17,782 bases of DNA, taken from contig DATKPK010000154.1 in NCBI GenBank assembly GCA_035524095.1, forward strand, positions 1 through 17,782, in the 5' to 3' direction. Under the pieces are notes generated by a model. The model ran no database searches and was not told the origin of the DNA. It saw only the letters and a program-made list of their open reading frames with translations. This document shows positions 1 through 6,166 of the stretch, in pieces. Source of the stretch: DATJUF01 sp035524095. Its GTDB lineage: Bacteria; Desulfobacterota; Binatia; Binatales; Binataceae. Each line of letters opens with the position of its first letter. The first letter of the stretch is position 1. The translations under genes were made by a program, and so were the position numbers.

Positions 1-44
1 GGGTGACGACGAGGCGCGGACAAGGCCGCGCCTCGTCGTCACCC
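1..44. repeat. Perfect 18-bp inverted repeat at the window edge
   Basis: Bases 1-18 (GGGTGACGACGAGGCGCG) are the exact reverse complement of bases 27-44, with an 8-base spacer (19-26). The right arm reads in the glycosyltransferase frame as the family-typical string RLVVTRR just before MDYPP, so it is probably genuine coding sequence. The left arm reads GDDEAR in that frame, which I do not recognise as family-like. A perfect foldback at the very first base of a sequence is typical of an amplification or assembly artefact at a contig end. A real hairpin inside the gene is possible but less likely. Confidence 0.85.
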
Positions 45-835
45 GCCGCATGGATTATCCACCGAACCGGCTGTTCGCAGGTTGGCTCTACAACCGTGCC
101 GTCGATGGCGTCGCGGCAATCTCACCGTCAGTAACTCATGCCTTAGTAGCGGCTGGCGTCAGGCCCGATCGTATAGCGCTGATTCCCAGTGGCATCGACT
201 GCGATCGCTTCACGCCACCGAATGACGCTGCTCGCATCGAAGCACGTACCGCACTGGGCCTGACACCCAATCAATTCGCGATCGGTGCGATCGGAATGCT
301 CGAATCCCGCAAGGGTCATCGCTTCTTGGTCGAAGCGCTTGCGCTCGTGCGTGAGCTATCCAGTAATCAGCTTAATCTGCGCTGCTTCATCGTCGGCGGC
401 GGCTCTTTGCAAACCGAATTGGCGGATCAAATAGACGCCTTGGAAGACACCGGCCGCATCGCTCCCGGCACAATCCGGATGCTTGGCGTGCGCGATGACC
501 CCTATCCAATTCTCGCCGCGCTCAATCTATTCGTAATGCCCTCAATAGCCGAAGGTCTCGGGGTTGCGTCTCTCGAGGCAATGTCCTGCGGATTGCCGGT
601 CGTCGCCAGCGCGGTGGGCGGCTTGCGCGATTTAGTCCAAAATCGTGTAACCGGCCTGTTAGTGCCTCCGGCCGATCCGTCAGCTTTGGCAGGCGCAATC
701 GTGGAACTCATTGCAGCGCCTGAGCTGCTAACCGCGATGGGCGCGGCTGGCCGGACTTGTGTAACGGATAGTTACAGTGCGACGGCTATGGCACAGCGTA
801 CGCTGGCGCTCTATCGCGATTGTCTCGCGCGCTAG
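2..835 (+). CDS. GT4-family glycosyltransferase, 5'-truncated by the window edge
   Basis: C-terminal part of a GT-B glycosyltransferase that moves a sugar from a nucleotide-sugar donor, most likely in the cytoplasm or at the inner membrane. The frame stays open to base 2, so the ATG at 50 is probably internal: codons before it read PRLVVTRR, typical of the linker before the second Rossmann domain. The stretch IALIPSGID, the loop GAIGMLESRKGH and the donor-site E-x7-E motif (Glu codons at 551 and 575, inside EGLGVASLE) identify the GT4 (glycosyl transferase group 1) fold. About 100 or more N-terminal residues should lie outside the window. The acceptor cannot be read from sequence; a role in LPS core or another surface glycan is only suggested by the nearby envelope genes. 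The stop at 833-835 is 59 bases before yicC on the same strand. The first 18 bases may be artefactual. Confidence 0.85.
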   Translation, partial: GDDEARTRPRLVVTRRMDYPPNRLFAGWLYNRAVDGVAAISPSVTHALVAAGVRPDRIALIPSGIDCDRFTPPNDAARIEARTALGLTPNQFAIGAIGMLESRKGHRFLVEALALVRELSSNQLNLRCFIVGGGSLQTELADQIDALEDTGRIAPGTIRMLGVRDDPYPILAALNLFVMPSIAEGLGVASLEAMSCGLPVVASAVGGLRDLVQNRVTGLLVPPADPSALAGAIVELIAAPELLTAMGAAGRTCVTDSYSATAMAQRTLALYRDCLAR

Positions 836-877
836 CTTTAAATTGCGCGACAATAGAATTAGCGTTACGAAATGATC

Positions 878-884
878 AGAAGGG
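878..884 (+). promoter_or_regulatory. Ribosome binding site of yicC
   Basis: AGAAGGG lies 10 bases before the ATG at 895. It supports that ATG over the upstream in-frame start at 820, which would overlap the glycosyltransferase and add a 25-residue extension that YicC proteins lack. Confidence 0.55.
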
Positions 885-894
885 TACCAAGTCG

Positions 895-1770
895 ATGAGG
901 AGTATGACGGGCTTCGGCCGGGCCGAGCTCGAACGCGGCGGGGTGCAAGTGGTGGCGGAAGTCCGCGCCCTCAATCAGCGCTTCTTCGAGCTGAAACTCA
1001 ATCTGCCACGCGGATGGGGCGAGCATGAGTCGGAAATCCGCAAAATCGTCCAAGAAGTCGTCGAGCGCGGACGTGTCGAACTCTTCGTCCGCTGCGTAAC
1101 GCTCAAGCCGCCACCAGCCCGCTTGCGTGTCAACGATGAGTTGGCCGCCAATTACGTTGCCGAGTTGCGACGTCTGGGCAAGAGCCTTCGCCTCGACGGC
1201 GCCTTGGGCATGGACGTCGTGATGCAACGTCCGGAAATCTTTCAGGTGGTTGAAGAGGAATACGACGCACGCCCGGGCGTCGAGCTAGCCTTCCAGGGAT
1301 TGCGGCGGGCACTAAAGATGATGGAGAGCGAACGCGTTCGCGAAGGTGCCGCACTGAAACGTGACTTCGAGTCACGCATTAAAAAACTGGCTGCGGCGCT
1401 GCCGCGGATTGAAAAGCTCGCGCGTGAATCTCGCACGGCAATTCGCGCCAATTTTGAAAGCCGCATCCGCGAGCTGATGGCCGAACTGCCCATCAACGAA
1501 AAGCGCCTGCTCGACGAAGCCGCCACCGCCGCCCAGCATGGCGATATCACCGAAGAAATGACCCGGTTCAGCGTCCATCTGAAGGCGCTTAAAGCGCTGC
1601 TCATCCGCGAAGGACCAATCGGTAAATCGATCGAATTCCTGCTCCAGGAGATCAATCGCGAGGTCAATACAATGGGGGCCAAGTCGCAGACCGCAGCCCT
1701 GTCGCAGACCACTATCGAGATGAAAGGTGAACTGGAGAAAATGCGCGAGCAGGTCCAGAACGTCGAATAA
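895..1770 (+). CDS. yicC: YicC-family endoribonuclease
   Basis: A 291-residue protein, the usual length for the family. It begins MRSMTGFGRAE, the hallmark N-terminus of YicC, and continues with EVRALNQRFFELKLNLPR. The C-terminal DUF1732 part holds EEMTRFSVHLKALKALL and GKSIEFLLQEINREVNTMGAKS, both strongly conserved. The E. coli homologue has been reported as an endoribonuclease linked to small-RNA turnover; the exact targets here are unknown. The start at 895 rests on homology and the Shine-Dalgarno at 878-884; a second ATG at 904 would lose the first residues of the signature. The gene sits 59 bases after the glycosyltransferase and 74 bases before gmk. The yicC-gmk pairing is very common in Proteobacteria and relatives. 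Confidence 0.95.
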   Translation: MRSMTGFGRAELERGGVQVVAEVRALNQRFFELKLNLPRGWGEHESEIRKIVQEVVERGRVELFVRCVTLKPPPARLRVNDELAANYVAELRRLGKSLRLDGALGMDVVMQRPEIFQVVEEEYDARPGVELAFQGLRRALKMMESERVREGAALKRDFESRIKKLAAALPRIEKLARESRTAIRANFESRIRELMAELPINEKRLLDEAATAAQHGDITEEMTRFSVHLKALKALLIREGPIGKSIEFLLQEINREVNTMGAKSQTAALSQTTIEMKGELEKMREQVQNVE

Positions 1771-1810
1771 GCCTCAGCGTATTGCGTGCACCTCTTTTCT
1801 AAAACAGTAT

Positions 1811-1840
1811 TTGCACTACGGAGGGGCCGCTTAATATAAT
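1811..1840 (+). promoter_or_regulatory. Putative sigma-70-type promoter directly before gmk
   Basis: TTGCAC (1811-1816) resembles the -35 box and TATAAT (1835-1840) is a perfect -10 consensus, with an 18-base spacer. The -10 box ends only four bases before the gmk ATG at 1845, so transcription would begin at or just inside the start codon and give a leaderless or nearly leaderless gmk mRNA. A GGAGGGG at 1820-1826 lies inside the spacer and 18 bases from the ATG, too far for a normal ribosome-binding site. The rest of the yicC-gmk gap (1771-1810) shows no clear terminator. Confidence 0.55.
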
Positions 1841-1844
1841 CGAC

Positions 1845-2465
1845 ATGGACCTGCAACGCCGTCGCCGAGGTATTATATTTATACTTTCCGCTCCATCTGG
1901 CGCCGGAAAGACGACTATATCGCAGGCGGCGTTGAAAGAGATTGACGGCTTGAGCGCGTCTGTCTCACTAACGACGCGGTCGCCGCGGGGGAGTGAAACG
2001 GTCGGAGTCGACTATCATTTCGTGAGCGAAGGGGAATTCAATCGTCAAGCCGCTGCCGGCGAATTAGCCGAACATGCTCGCGTCTTCGATGCCAGCTACG
2101 GTACGCCGCGCGCTCCACTAGATCACTCGGTCGGCACCGGCAGCGATATTCTCCTCGATATTGATATCCAGGGGGCGCGCCAGATTCGGCAACTCTATGC
2201 TGCCGACACGGTGACGATCTTCGTGATGCCCCCAAGCTTCGCCGAACTTGAAGGACGCCTGCGCAAGCGCGGCACGGAAGCGGAAGACGCCATCGCTCGT
2301 CGGCTCAATCGTGCCCGCGAAGAAGCCTTGGCCTTCGATGAGTACGACTACATGATCGTCAACCGCGAGATTGGCCAGTCGCTCGCCGACCTCGCAGCAA
2401 TCGTAAATGCCGAACGGCTCCGGGTGGCGCGTTTGCGCGAAGGGTTCGCGCCGTGGAAGACCTAG
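1845..2465 (+). CDS. gmk: Guanylate kinase
   Basis: Guanylate kinase (206 residues, normal length) phosphorylates GMP to GDP with ATP in the cytoplasm. The P-loop APSGAGKT is at residues 16-23. The GMP-binding region follows with SLTTRSPRGSETVGVDYHFV, and LLDIDIQGARQI carries the conserved Asp-rich strand. The lid segment RLRKRGTEAEDAIARRL and the C-terminal YDYMIVN are typical. No other start fits: the ATG at 1845 places the P-loop where homologues have it. The last 13 bases overlap rel, so the two genes are probably translationally coupled, linking GDP/GTP supply to (p)ppGpp metabolism. In many proteobacteria rpoZ sits between gmk and spoT; it is absent here. Confidence 0.97.
   Translation: MDLQRRRRGIIFILSAPSGAGKTTISQAALKEIDGLSASVSLTTRSPRGSETVGVDYHFVSEGEFNRQAAAGELAEHARVFDASYGTPRAPLDHSVGTGSDILLDIDIQGARQIRQLYAADTVTIFVMPPSFAELEGRLRKRGTEAEDAIARRLNRAREEALAFDEYDYMIVNREIGQSLADLAAIVNAERLRVARLREGFAPWKT
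2435..2451 (+). promoter_or_regulatory. Hairpin enclosing the rel Shine-Dalgarno
   Basis: GCGCGAA (2435-2441), a GGG loop (2442-2444) and TTCGCGC (2445-2451) form a perfect 7-bp stem. The rel Shine-Dalgarno AAGGG (2440-2444) spans the stem top and loop, and the GTG start follows one base after the stem. The hairpin lies in the last codons of gmk, so a ribosome finishing gmk would melt it. A role in coupling rel translation to gmk is inference. Confidence 0.45.
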
Positions 2466-4681
2466 CCACCGATTGTCCCGTCCAGCTTGAAGAGCTGGTT
2501 AAAGAAGCACAGTCGTACAATCCCAGTGCCGACGTTGGCTTGATCCGTCGCGCCTATGACTATTCCGCCCGGATGCATGCCGAACAGAAGCGCAAATCGG
2601 GTGAGCCGTACGTTATCCATCCGCTGAATGTCGCCCTAATCATCGCCCATCTACGCCTCGACGTCCCGTCGATCGTCACCGGCCTCCTGCATGACGTCGT
2701 CGAGGACACCGTCGCCTCGCCGGAAGAAGTACGCAGCTTGTTTGGTCCCGAGGTTGCGCGGCTGGTCGACGGTGTCACTAAAGTCTCAAAAATTACTTTT
2801 TCTAGCCGCGAGGAAAAGCAGGCCGAGAACTTCCGCAAGATGGTGATCGCGATGGCCCACGATATTCGGGTCGTCCTCATCAAGCTCGCCGACCGCCTGC
2901 ATAACATGCGCACGCTGAACCATCTGCGGCCCGAAAAACAGGAAGAGATCTCGCGCGAGACGCTGGAAATTTACGCCCCGATCGCCCACCGGCTGGGAAT
3001 CTACTGGCTCAAGTCTGAACTCGAGGACTACTCCTTCCGCTACCTCAATCCCTCCGCCTATGCCTCGCTCAAAGCTTCTGTCGCCAAGCGCCGTTCCGAG
3101 CGCGAAGACTATATCCGCAGCGTCATCGACATTATCGGCAAGCGCCTGGAAGAAGCGGGGGTCCAGGCCGAAGTCACCGGACGCCCGAAGCATTTCTATT
3201 CGATTCACACCAAGATGCAGCACGAGGAACTGAGCTTCGACGAGATTTATGACCTCGTCGCGTTCCGGATCATCGTACCCTCGTTGCGCGAATGCTACGA
3301 GGCGCTCGGCGTCGTGCATGCGAATTGGAAACCGATTCCCGGCCGCTTCAAGGACTATATCGCGCTGCCCAAAGTGAACATGTACCAGTCCCTGCATACC
3401 ACGGTGATCGGGCCGCGGGCGCAGCGGATGGAAGTGCAGATTCGCACCCGTGAGATGCACGAAGTCGCCGAGCGTGGCATCGCCGCCCATTGGAGCTACA
3501 AGGAAGGCGGCGCGGCGCAGATTCGTGAGGCCGAACGCTTCGCTTGGCTGCGGCGCCTAATCGAATGGCAGCAGAACCTCAAGGACCCCGAGGAGTTTCT
3601 TTCGACCGTCAAGGACGACCTCTTCCCCGAGGAGGTCTTCGTCTTTACCCCCAAGGGCGACCTGCTGGATTTCCCGCAAGGCTCTACTGTCATCGATTTC
3701 GCCTATCGCATCCACTCGCAGGTGGGTCATCATCTCACTGGCGCACGCGTCAACGGCCGGATGGTTCCGCTGCGCTATCAGCTCAAGTCGGGCGACACCG
3801 TCGAGGTGCTGACCTCTGAACGTCAATCGCCGGGTAAGGATTGGGCGAATCACGTAACAACGGCGCGCGCCAAAAGCCGTATCCGCCAATGGCTGCGCGC
3901 GCAGCAGGCCGAACGTTCACGCGAATTGGGTGTCTCCTTGCTCGACCGAGAGCTCGAACCGCTAGGCTTGAACGTCGCCCAGTTGCGCGCCAAAGGCCGC
4001 CTCGACTCTGTGCTCAAGGAATTTTCGCAGCGTGACGTCGACAGCCTGCTGGCTGCCGTTGGCTATGGCATCGTCAGTGCCGCCCAACTACTCGGCAAGG
4101 TGCTCACGCCCGACGAGCTGAAGATTTACCGCGCTGATCTGAGCCAATCGCCCAACGGCGCCGTTCACGACGGCGCACCTCCGCTTAAGCCCGTCCGTAA
4201 CGGTGTACCGAATGCCGTCATCGTGTCGGGCGTAGGCGATATGATGGTCCGTTTCGCGCGATGCTGTAATCCGCTGCCGGGCGAAGCAATCACGGGCTTT
4301 ATCACACGTGGACGCGGGGTAACGGTCCATCTCGCCGGATGCCCCGAGGCTCTTGCCACCGATCCTCAACGCCGCGTGCCCGTAGTATGGAAGGTCGGCG
4401 AGGAGACGCCTCGGCCGATTCGCCTGGAAGTATTGTGCGCCGATCAGCCGGGGCTGCTCGCTGCGATGTCCAAGGCAATCGCCGCAGCGGGCGTAAATAT
4501 CTCGACCGCCGAGGTCAAGACCACCGGCAACGATGGCCGCGCCCTATCGCAATTCGAATTGAAGGTCAGCAACGCAACTCAACTCAACCATCTGATGCAT
4601 TCAATCGCCGCGATTGACGGCGTCTTGCGGGTCTCGCGTCTTGGTCAGCAAACTAACGGCAACGGCTACCATCGGGTTTGA
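2453..4681 (+). CDS. rel: Bifunctional (p)ppGpp synthetase/hydrolase, Rel/SpoT family
   Basis: A 742-residue long RSH protein that makes and degrades the alarmone (p)ppGpp. The N-terminal HD hydrolase domain looks intact: His56 in YVIHP, HDVVEDT at about 80-86, and RLHNMRTL near 148-155. The synthetase domain has YDLVAFR (Asp267), the RFKD form of the RxKD motif (298-301), which marks bifunctional rather than RelA-only enzymes, and MEVQIRT with its conserved Glu. A TGS domain (about 395-455), a conserved Cys-rich helix (RFARCCNPLPGE) and a C-terminal ACT domain (about 670-740) follow. The start is a GTG with Shine-Dalgarno AAGGG eight bases upstream, overlapping gmk by 13 bases. Both active sites appear complete, so this may be the cell's main stringent-response enzyme; a second RSH elsewhere cannot be excluded. 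Confidence 0.96.
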   Translation: MEDLATDCPVQLEELVKEAQSYNPSADVGLIRRAYDYSARMHAEQKRKSGEPYVIHPLNVALIIAHLRLDVPSIVTGLLHDVVEDTVASPEEVRSLFGPEVARLVDGVTKVSKITFSSREEKQAENFRKMVIAMAHDIRVVLIKLADRLHNMRTLNHLRPEKQEEISRETLEIYAPIAHRLGIYWLKSELEDYSFRYLNPSAYASLKASVAKRRSEREDYIRSVIDIIGKRLEEAGVQAEVTGRPKHFYSIHTKMQHEELSFDEIYDLVAFRIIVPSLRECYEALGVVHANWKPIPGRFKDYIALPKVNMYQSLHTTVIGPRAQRMEVQIRTREMHEVAERGIAAHWSYKEGGAAQIREAERFAWLRRLIEWQQNLKDPEEFLSTVKDDLFPEEVFVFTPKGDLLDFPQGSTVIDFAYRIHSQVGHHLTGARVNGRMVPLRYQLKSGDTVEVLTSERQSPGKDWANHVTTARAKSRIRQWLRAQQAERSRELGVSLLDRELEPLGLNVAQLRAKGRLDSVLKEFSQRDVDSLLAAVGYGIVSAAQLLGKVLTPDELKIYRADLSQSPNGAVHDGAPPLKPVRNGVPNAVIVSGVGDMMVRFARCCNPLPGEAITGFITRGRGVTVHLAGCPEALATDPQRRVPVVWKVGEETPRPIRLEVLCADQPGLLAAMSKAIAAAGVNISTAEVKTTGNDGRALSQFELKVSNATQLNHLMHSIAAIDGVLRVSRLGQQTNGNGYHRV

Positions 4682-4728
4682 TGACGATTCCTTTTCGGCC
4701 GACCCGCGCAGCCATCAGCAAATCTTGA
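4681..4728 (+). CDS. Possible 15-codon coupling ORF between rel and ridA
   Basis: An ATG at 4681 overlaps the rel stop as TGATG (4679-4683). It opens the peptide MTIPFRPTRAAISKS and ends at the TGA 4726-4728, which in turn overlaps the ridA ATG as TGATG (4726-4730). Neither start has an obvious Shine-Dalgarno. The arrangement would let ribosomes pass from rel to ridA by termination and reinitiation. It may be chance: the stretch is short and I recognise no family for the peptide. Confidence 0.25.
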   Translation: MTIPFRPTRAAISKS

Positions 4729-5111
4729 TGAAAAAGCAGATTACTACCACCAATGCGCCCGCCGCGATCGGACCCTATTCGCAAGCGATAGAAGCCGGTG
4801 AATTGCTCTTTTGCTCGGGGCAAATCGCACTCGATCAGCGCAGCGGACACCTCGTTGACGGCGGCATCCAAGCCGAGACCCGCTGCGTGCTCGGCAATCT
4901 GACCGCGATTCTGTTAGCGGCCGGGCTCGACCTCAACGATATTGTGAAGACTACCATCTTCATGGTTGATCTGGCCGACTTCGATATCGTCAATCGTATC
5001 TACGACGAGCATTTCGAAGCGCCTTATCCGGCGCGATCGACCGTCCAGGTGGCGGCGTTACCGCGTGGCGCTCGCGTCGAGATCGAGGCGATCGCCCGCC
5101 GCCGCAATTAG
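4728..5111 (+). CDS. ridA: RidA/YjgF family enamine/imine deaminase
   Basis: A 127-residue protein of the RidA family, which hydrolyses reactive enamine/imine intermediates (such as 2-aminoacrylate) released by PLP enzymes; it acts in the cytoplasm, usually as a trimer. The N-terminal AIGPYSQAIEAG, central LFCSGQIALD, the active-site Arg in PARSTVQV (Arg103) and the C-terminal VEIEAIA (Glu118 and Glu120) match the active RidA subgroup. The ATG at 4728 puts the family signature at the right distance; the same frame stays open upstream into rel, but that extension has no RidA counterpart. Placement directly after rel/spoT is a common arrangement. No strong Shine-Dalgarno precedes it, so translation may depend on coupling through the preceding mini-ORF. 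It ends 31 bases from the convergent kinase gene. Confidence 0.95.
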   Translation: MKKQITTTNAPAAIGPYSQAIEAGELLFCSGQIALDQRSGHLVDGGIQAETRCVLGNLTAILLAAGLDLNDIVKTTIFMVDLADFDIVNRIYDEHFEAPYPARSTVQVAALPRGARVEIEAIARRRN

Positions 5112-5142
5112 CTCCGCGTCCCTTGCAGGAACGTCCCGGTTC

Positions 5143-5910
5143 TCAGGAAGCAGTCAGCGTCGTAACCATTGCCTCATTGAAATAACGGCCGCGCGGGTCA
5201 AGCTTGCTGATTGAGCGGCGCAGGCGCGCGAGGTTTTTCTTGCGCATAGCCGACGTGACCGATGACGCGTAAAGTCGCGCCTTATCCAGATCGATCAGTA
5301 CGGCCGCGAAACTCTCTCCAGCAGTCGAAACGAGTAGATTGTGCAGATTCAGGTCGGCGTGGAACAGCCCCTTCTGATGGGCCAAACTAATCGCGCACCG
5401 AGCCAGTTCGATCACGTGCGCACGCACCGCCGGATCGTCGTCAGTCTGCACGAATTGCCACAGCGTCATGCCATGCAGCATCCGGGTTATGAAGGCGCCA
5501 CGATAAAGCGCAGGCGCTAGCCACTGCACCATCGCCCCCATCGGTTCGGCGACTGGAAGCCCGCGCCTGCGCGCCTCCGCCGTCACCGCCAATTCATGGA
5601 CCGGGCGTGGATTCACGCCAACATAGACGCTGCGGTTCAAAAAACGCATCAGGCCGCCGCGGCGTGCGTAACGGATGAACAGGTCATTTCCATTACCAAG
5701 CTTTAATGGAAAGCCGCTGTTCCGGTTGCCGGCGCCAGAGGTGCTGTCACCAACGGTTGCTGCTGCCGGATGCATAGCAACCTGGATTATCGCATCGGCT
5801 TGATCGACCAGATCATTGTGCAGGTAAAGGACGCGCCTCCCGATTGCCAAACGCTTGAAGTCATTGCCCGGCAGGGCATAACGCTGACCAGCTGTAGGAG
5901 CCACCGGCAC
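5143..5910 (-). CDS. kdkA: KdkA-type lipopolysaccharide (Kdo) kinase
   Basis: A 255-residue member of the LPS kinase superfamily (InaA/WaaP/KdkA), protein-kinase-like enzymes that phosphorylate inner-core sugars on the cytoplasmic face of the inner membrane. The catalytic loop HADLNLHN (184-191, Asp186) and the metal-binding IDLDKAR (about 206-212) match the KdkA pattern HxDLNxHN...IDxDK. A conserved Glu in PVHELAVTAEARRRG (Glu106) fits the alpha-C position. Context supports a Kdo substrate: waaA is three genes upstream in the same operon. The GTG at 5910 is the most upstream possible start, because a TAG lies two codons before it; no Shine-Dalgarno is visible, so a later start is possible. 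It is the last gene of the envelope operon. Heptose kinase is the main alternative. Confidence 0.8.
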   Translation of the reverse strand: MPVAPTAGQRYALPGNDFKRLAIGRRVLYLHNDLVDQADAIIQVAMHPAAATVGDSTSGAGNRNSGFPLKLGNGNDLFIRYARRGGLMRFLNRSVYVGVNPRPVHELAVTAEARRRGLPVAEPMGAMVQWLAPALYRGAFITRMLHGMTLWQFVQTDDDPAVRAHVIELARCAISLAHQKGLFHADLNLHNLLVSTAGESFAAVLIDLDKARLYASSVTSAMRKKNLARLRRSISKLDPRGRYFNEAMVTTLTAS

Positions 5911-5927
5911 TCGCTAGCGTCGTATCG

Positions 5928-5950
5928 GCCGCGAGGTTCGCACTCGCGGC
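5928..5950 (-). other. Intergenic hairpin between the Trm112-like gene and kdkA
   Basis: GCCGCGAG (5928-5935) and CTCGCGGC (5943-5950) form a perfect 8-bp GC-rich stem with a 7-base loop, 17 bases before the kdkA GTG. No T-run follows on the minus strand, so it is not a standard intrinsic terminator. It could be an RNA-processing or attenuation element, or have no function. Confidence 0.45.
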
Positions 5951-5982
5951 TTACGCGAAGACCAAATGCATCAATGGAAGAA

Positions 5983-6153
5983 TCACGGCAGGCGTTCGGC
6001 TTCTTCGATCAGCATCACCGGAATGTCTTCCTTGATCGGATAGCGCAACTTGCACGCCTCGCAGATCAATCCGTCCTGCGCCTCGGTGAGGCGCAAATCG
6101 CCTTTGCACTGCGGACAAGCGAGCACATCGAGCAAGTCCTGACTGATGGCCAT
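5983..6153 (-). CDS. Trm112/YcaR-like small zinc-ribbon protein
   Basis: A 56-residue ORF beginning MAISQDLLDVLACPQCKGDL and carrying two CxxC pairs (CPQC at 13-16, CEAC at 31-34) followed by LRYPIKEDIPVMLIEEA. This is the pattern of the Trm112/UPF0434 family (E. coli YcaR): a small zinc ribbon with a conserved YPI...IPVML end. Eukaryotic and archaeal Trm112 activates methyltransferases; the bacterial role is less clear. Shine-Dalgarno AGGGAG (6161-6166) is seven bases from the ATG, and the gene starts 13 bases after the lpxK stop. In E. coli ycaR also follows lpxK closely and precedes kdsB; here a kinase takes the following place. Recognition is strong despite the short length. Confidence 0.9.
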   Translation of the reverse strand: MAISQDLLDVLACPQCKGDLRLTEAQDGLICEACKLRYPIKEDIPVMLIEEAERLP

Positions 6154-6160
6154 ATAGCAA

Positions 6161-6166
6161 CTCCCT
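6161..6166 (-). promoter_or_regulatory. Ribosome binding site of the Trm112-like gene
   Basis: AGGGAG on the minus strand, starting right after the lpxK stop (TAA, 6167-6169) and seven bases before the ATG at 6153. It supports translation of this very short gene. Confidence 0.75.

Noticed and set aside
843..871. TTGCGC with a TACGAA 17 bases later, as a yicC promoter
   Set aside because: The -10 box matches only half of the consensus; not strong enough to annotate.
1771..1810. Terminator after yicC
   Set aside because: Only 5-bp TGCAC/GTGCA repeats are present with a long loop; no stable stem followed by a T-run.
1242..1856. 204-residue minus-strand ORF opposite yicC
   Set aside because: Ser/Arg-rich composition typical of an antisense frame; yicC is conserved throughout on the other strand.
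2786..3490. 234-residue minus-strand ORF opposite rel
   Set aside because: Antisense to the conserved HD and synthetase domains of rel; no family resemblance.
4614..4727. N-terminal extension of ridA into the end of rel
   Set aside because: The extra residues lie inside the ACT domain of rel in another frame and have no counterpart in RidA proteins.
5112..5142. Possible bidirectional terminator between ridA and the kinase gene
   Set aside because: The best inverted repeat is GAAC/GTTC (4 bp) without any T-run on either strand.
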